Source of the DNA: Acidimicrobiaceae bacterium
GTDB lineage: Bacteria > Actinomycetota > Acidimicrobiia > Acidimicrobiales > Palsa-688
Assembly (NCBI GenBank): GCA_003156795.1
Contig: PMHU01000143.1
Coordinates: 67,063 to 72,265 of the forward strand
DNA: 5,203 nt
Direction of reading: 5' to 3'
Below the pieces are notes generated by a model. That model was given only the letters and a program-made list of their open reading frames with translations. It did no database searches and was not told where the DNA came from. The position numbers and the translations under genes were made by a program. Of the stretch, positions 4,957 to 5,203 are shown piece by piece. Each line of letters starts with the position of its first letter. Position 1 is the stretch's first letter.

Positions 4957-5203
4957 TCCGCCTTCTTGCGGCCAGGAGCTGACACGTCACAGACCATACC
5001 CGTGACCCAGAGAGGCGCGTGGAACCTTGTATGCCGACCACCTTCAAATCGTCGGAGACGAAGTTCCCATCGGTGGTGATCGAAACAGCGCGCAGAGCAT
5101 TGCACATCGCTTCTACTTGGGACCTGATCGCCGCAGGACTACCAGACGGAAACGAAGTTGGTGGCCCCTGCGAATAGGGTAGGGCCGGCCCCGCCGCGCC
5201 CCA
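4957..5203. other. Unresolved right end, upstream of the GNAT gene
   Basis: No recognised gene. On the minus strand TATGGT (4998-4993) could be a -10 for the GNAT gene, without a good -35. The inverted repeat TGACACGTCA (4980-4989) lies between it and the start. A plus-strand frame of 48 codons runs from ATG 5031 to 5177 (MPTTFKSSETKFPSVV...), without a well-placed ribosome binding site. A minus-strand frame is open from the window edge to about 4936 and reads ...VEAMCNALRAVSITTDGNFV.... Third-position G/C content is similar in both, so neither can be preferred. The 10-bp palindrome GGGCCGGCCC lies at 5182-5191. Confidence 0.35.

Noticed and set aside
1..5203. A multi-gene defence, mobile or biosynthetic system
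   Set aside because: Genes alternate in strand as separate units; I see no transposase, integrase, nuclease, toxin-antitoxin pair, CRISPR repeat or flanking repeats. All confident genes belong to common families.

Overview
This is a GC-rich chromosomal stretch from what looks like an actinobacterium. The evidence is strong G/C bias in third codon positions, GTG and TTG starts, a mycothiol-dependent maleylpyruvate isomerase-like protein (an actinobacterial family), and hairpin terminators without U-tracts. I cannot name the genus. There are no rRNA or tRNA genes, insertion sequences, CRISPR arrays or phage genes. The content is ordinary housekeeping and accessory genes, each separately regulated.

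Layout, left to right. (1) The first 83 bases hold the N-terminal start of an ABC transporter ATP-binding protein on the minus strand. It diverges from a TetR-family regulator (164-850, +); the gap carries a good minus-strand promoter and an operator-like palindrome, so the regulator probably controls the transporter. (2) The regulator converges, 24 bases away, on an NAD(P)-dependent epimerase/dehydratase-family gene (875-1912, -). A perfect 7-bp hairpin covers both stop codons. (3) The epimerase diverges from a CYTH/triphosphate tunnel metalloenzyme gene (2053-2544, +). Their shared intergenic region has a striking 18-bp palindrome and a clean -10 box. (4) Bases 2545-2861 have no convincing gene, only a weak 67-codon frame with a strong ribosome binding site inside a small hairpin. 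(5) A second TetR-family regulator (2862-3464, -) diverges from a maleylpyruvate isomerase/DinB-like gene (3577-4320, +). Their promoters overlap at an operator-like 29-bp imperfect palindrome. (6) A SSAT-like GNAT acetyltransferase (4477-4956, -) follows, and the last 247 bases are unresolved.

Two divergent regulator-target pairs (TetR/ABC transporter; TetR/maleylpyruvate isomerase-like enzyme) are the main functional logic. The rest appear to be single-gene units. I found no evidence for a new multi-gene system. The points most worth a second look are the control regions and the small frame at 2700-2903.
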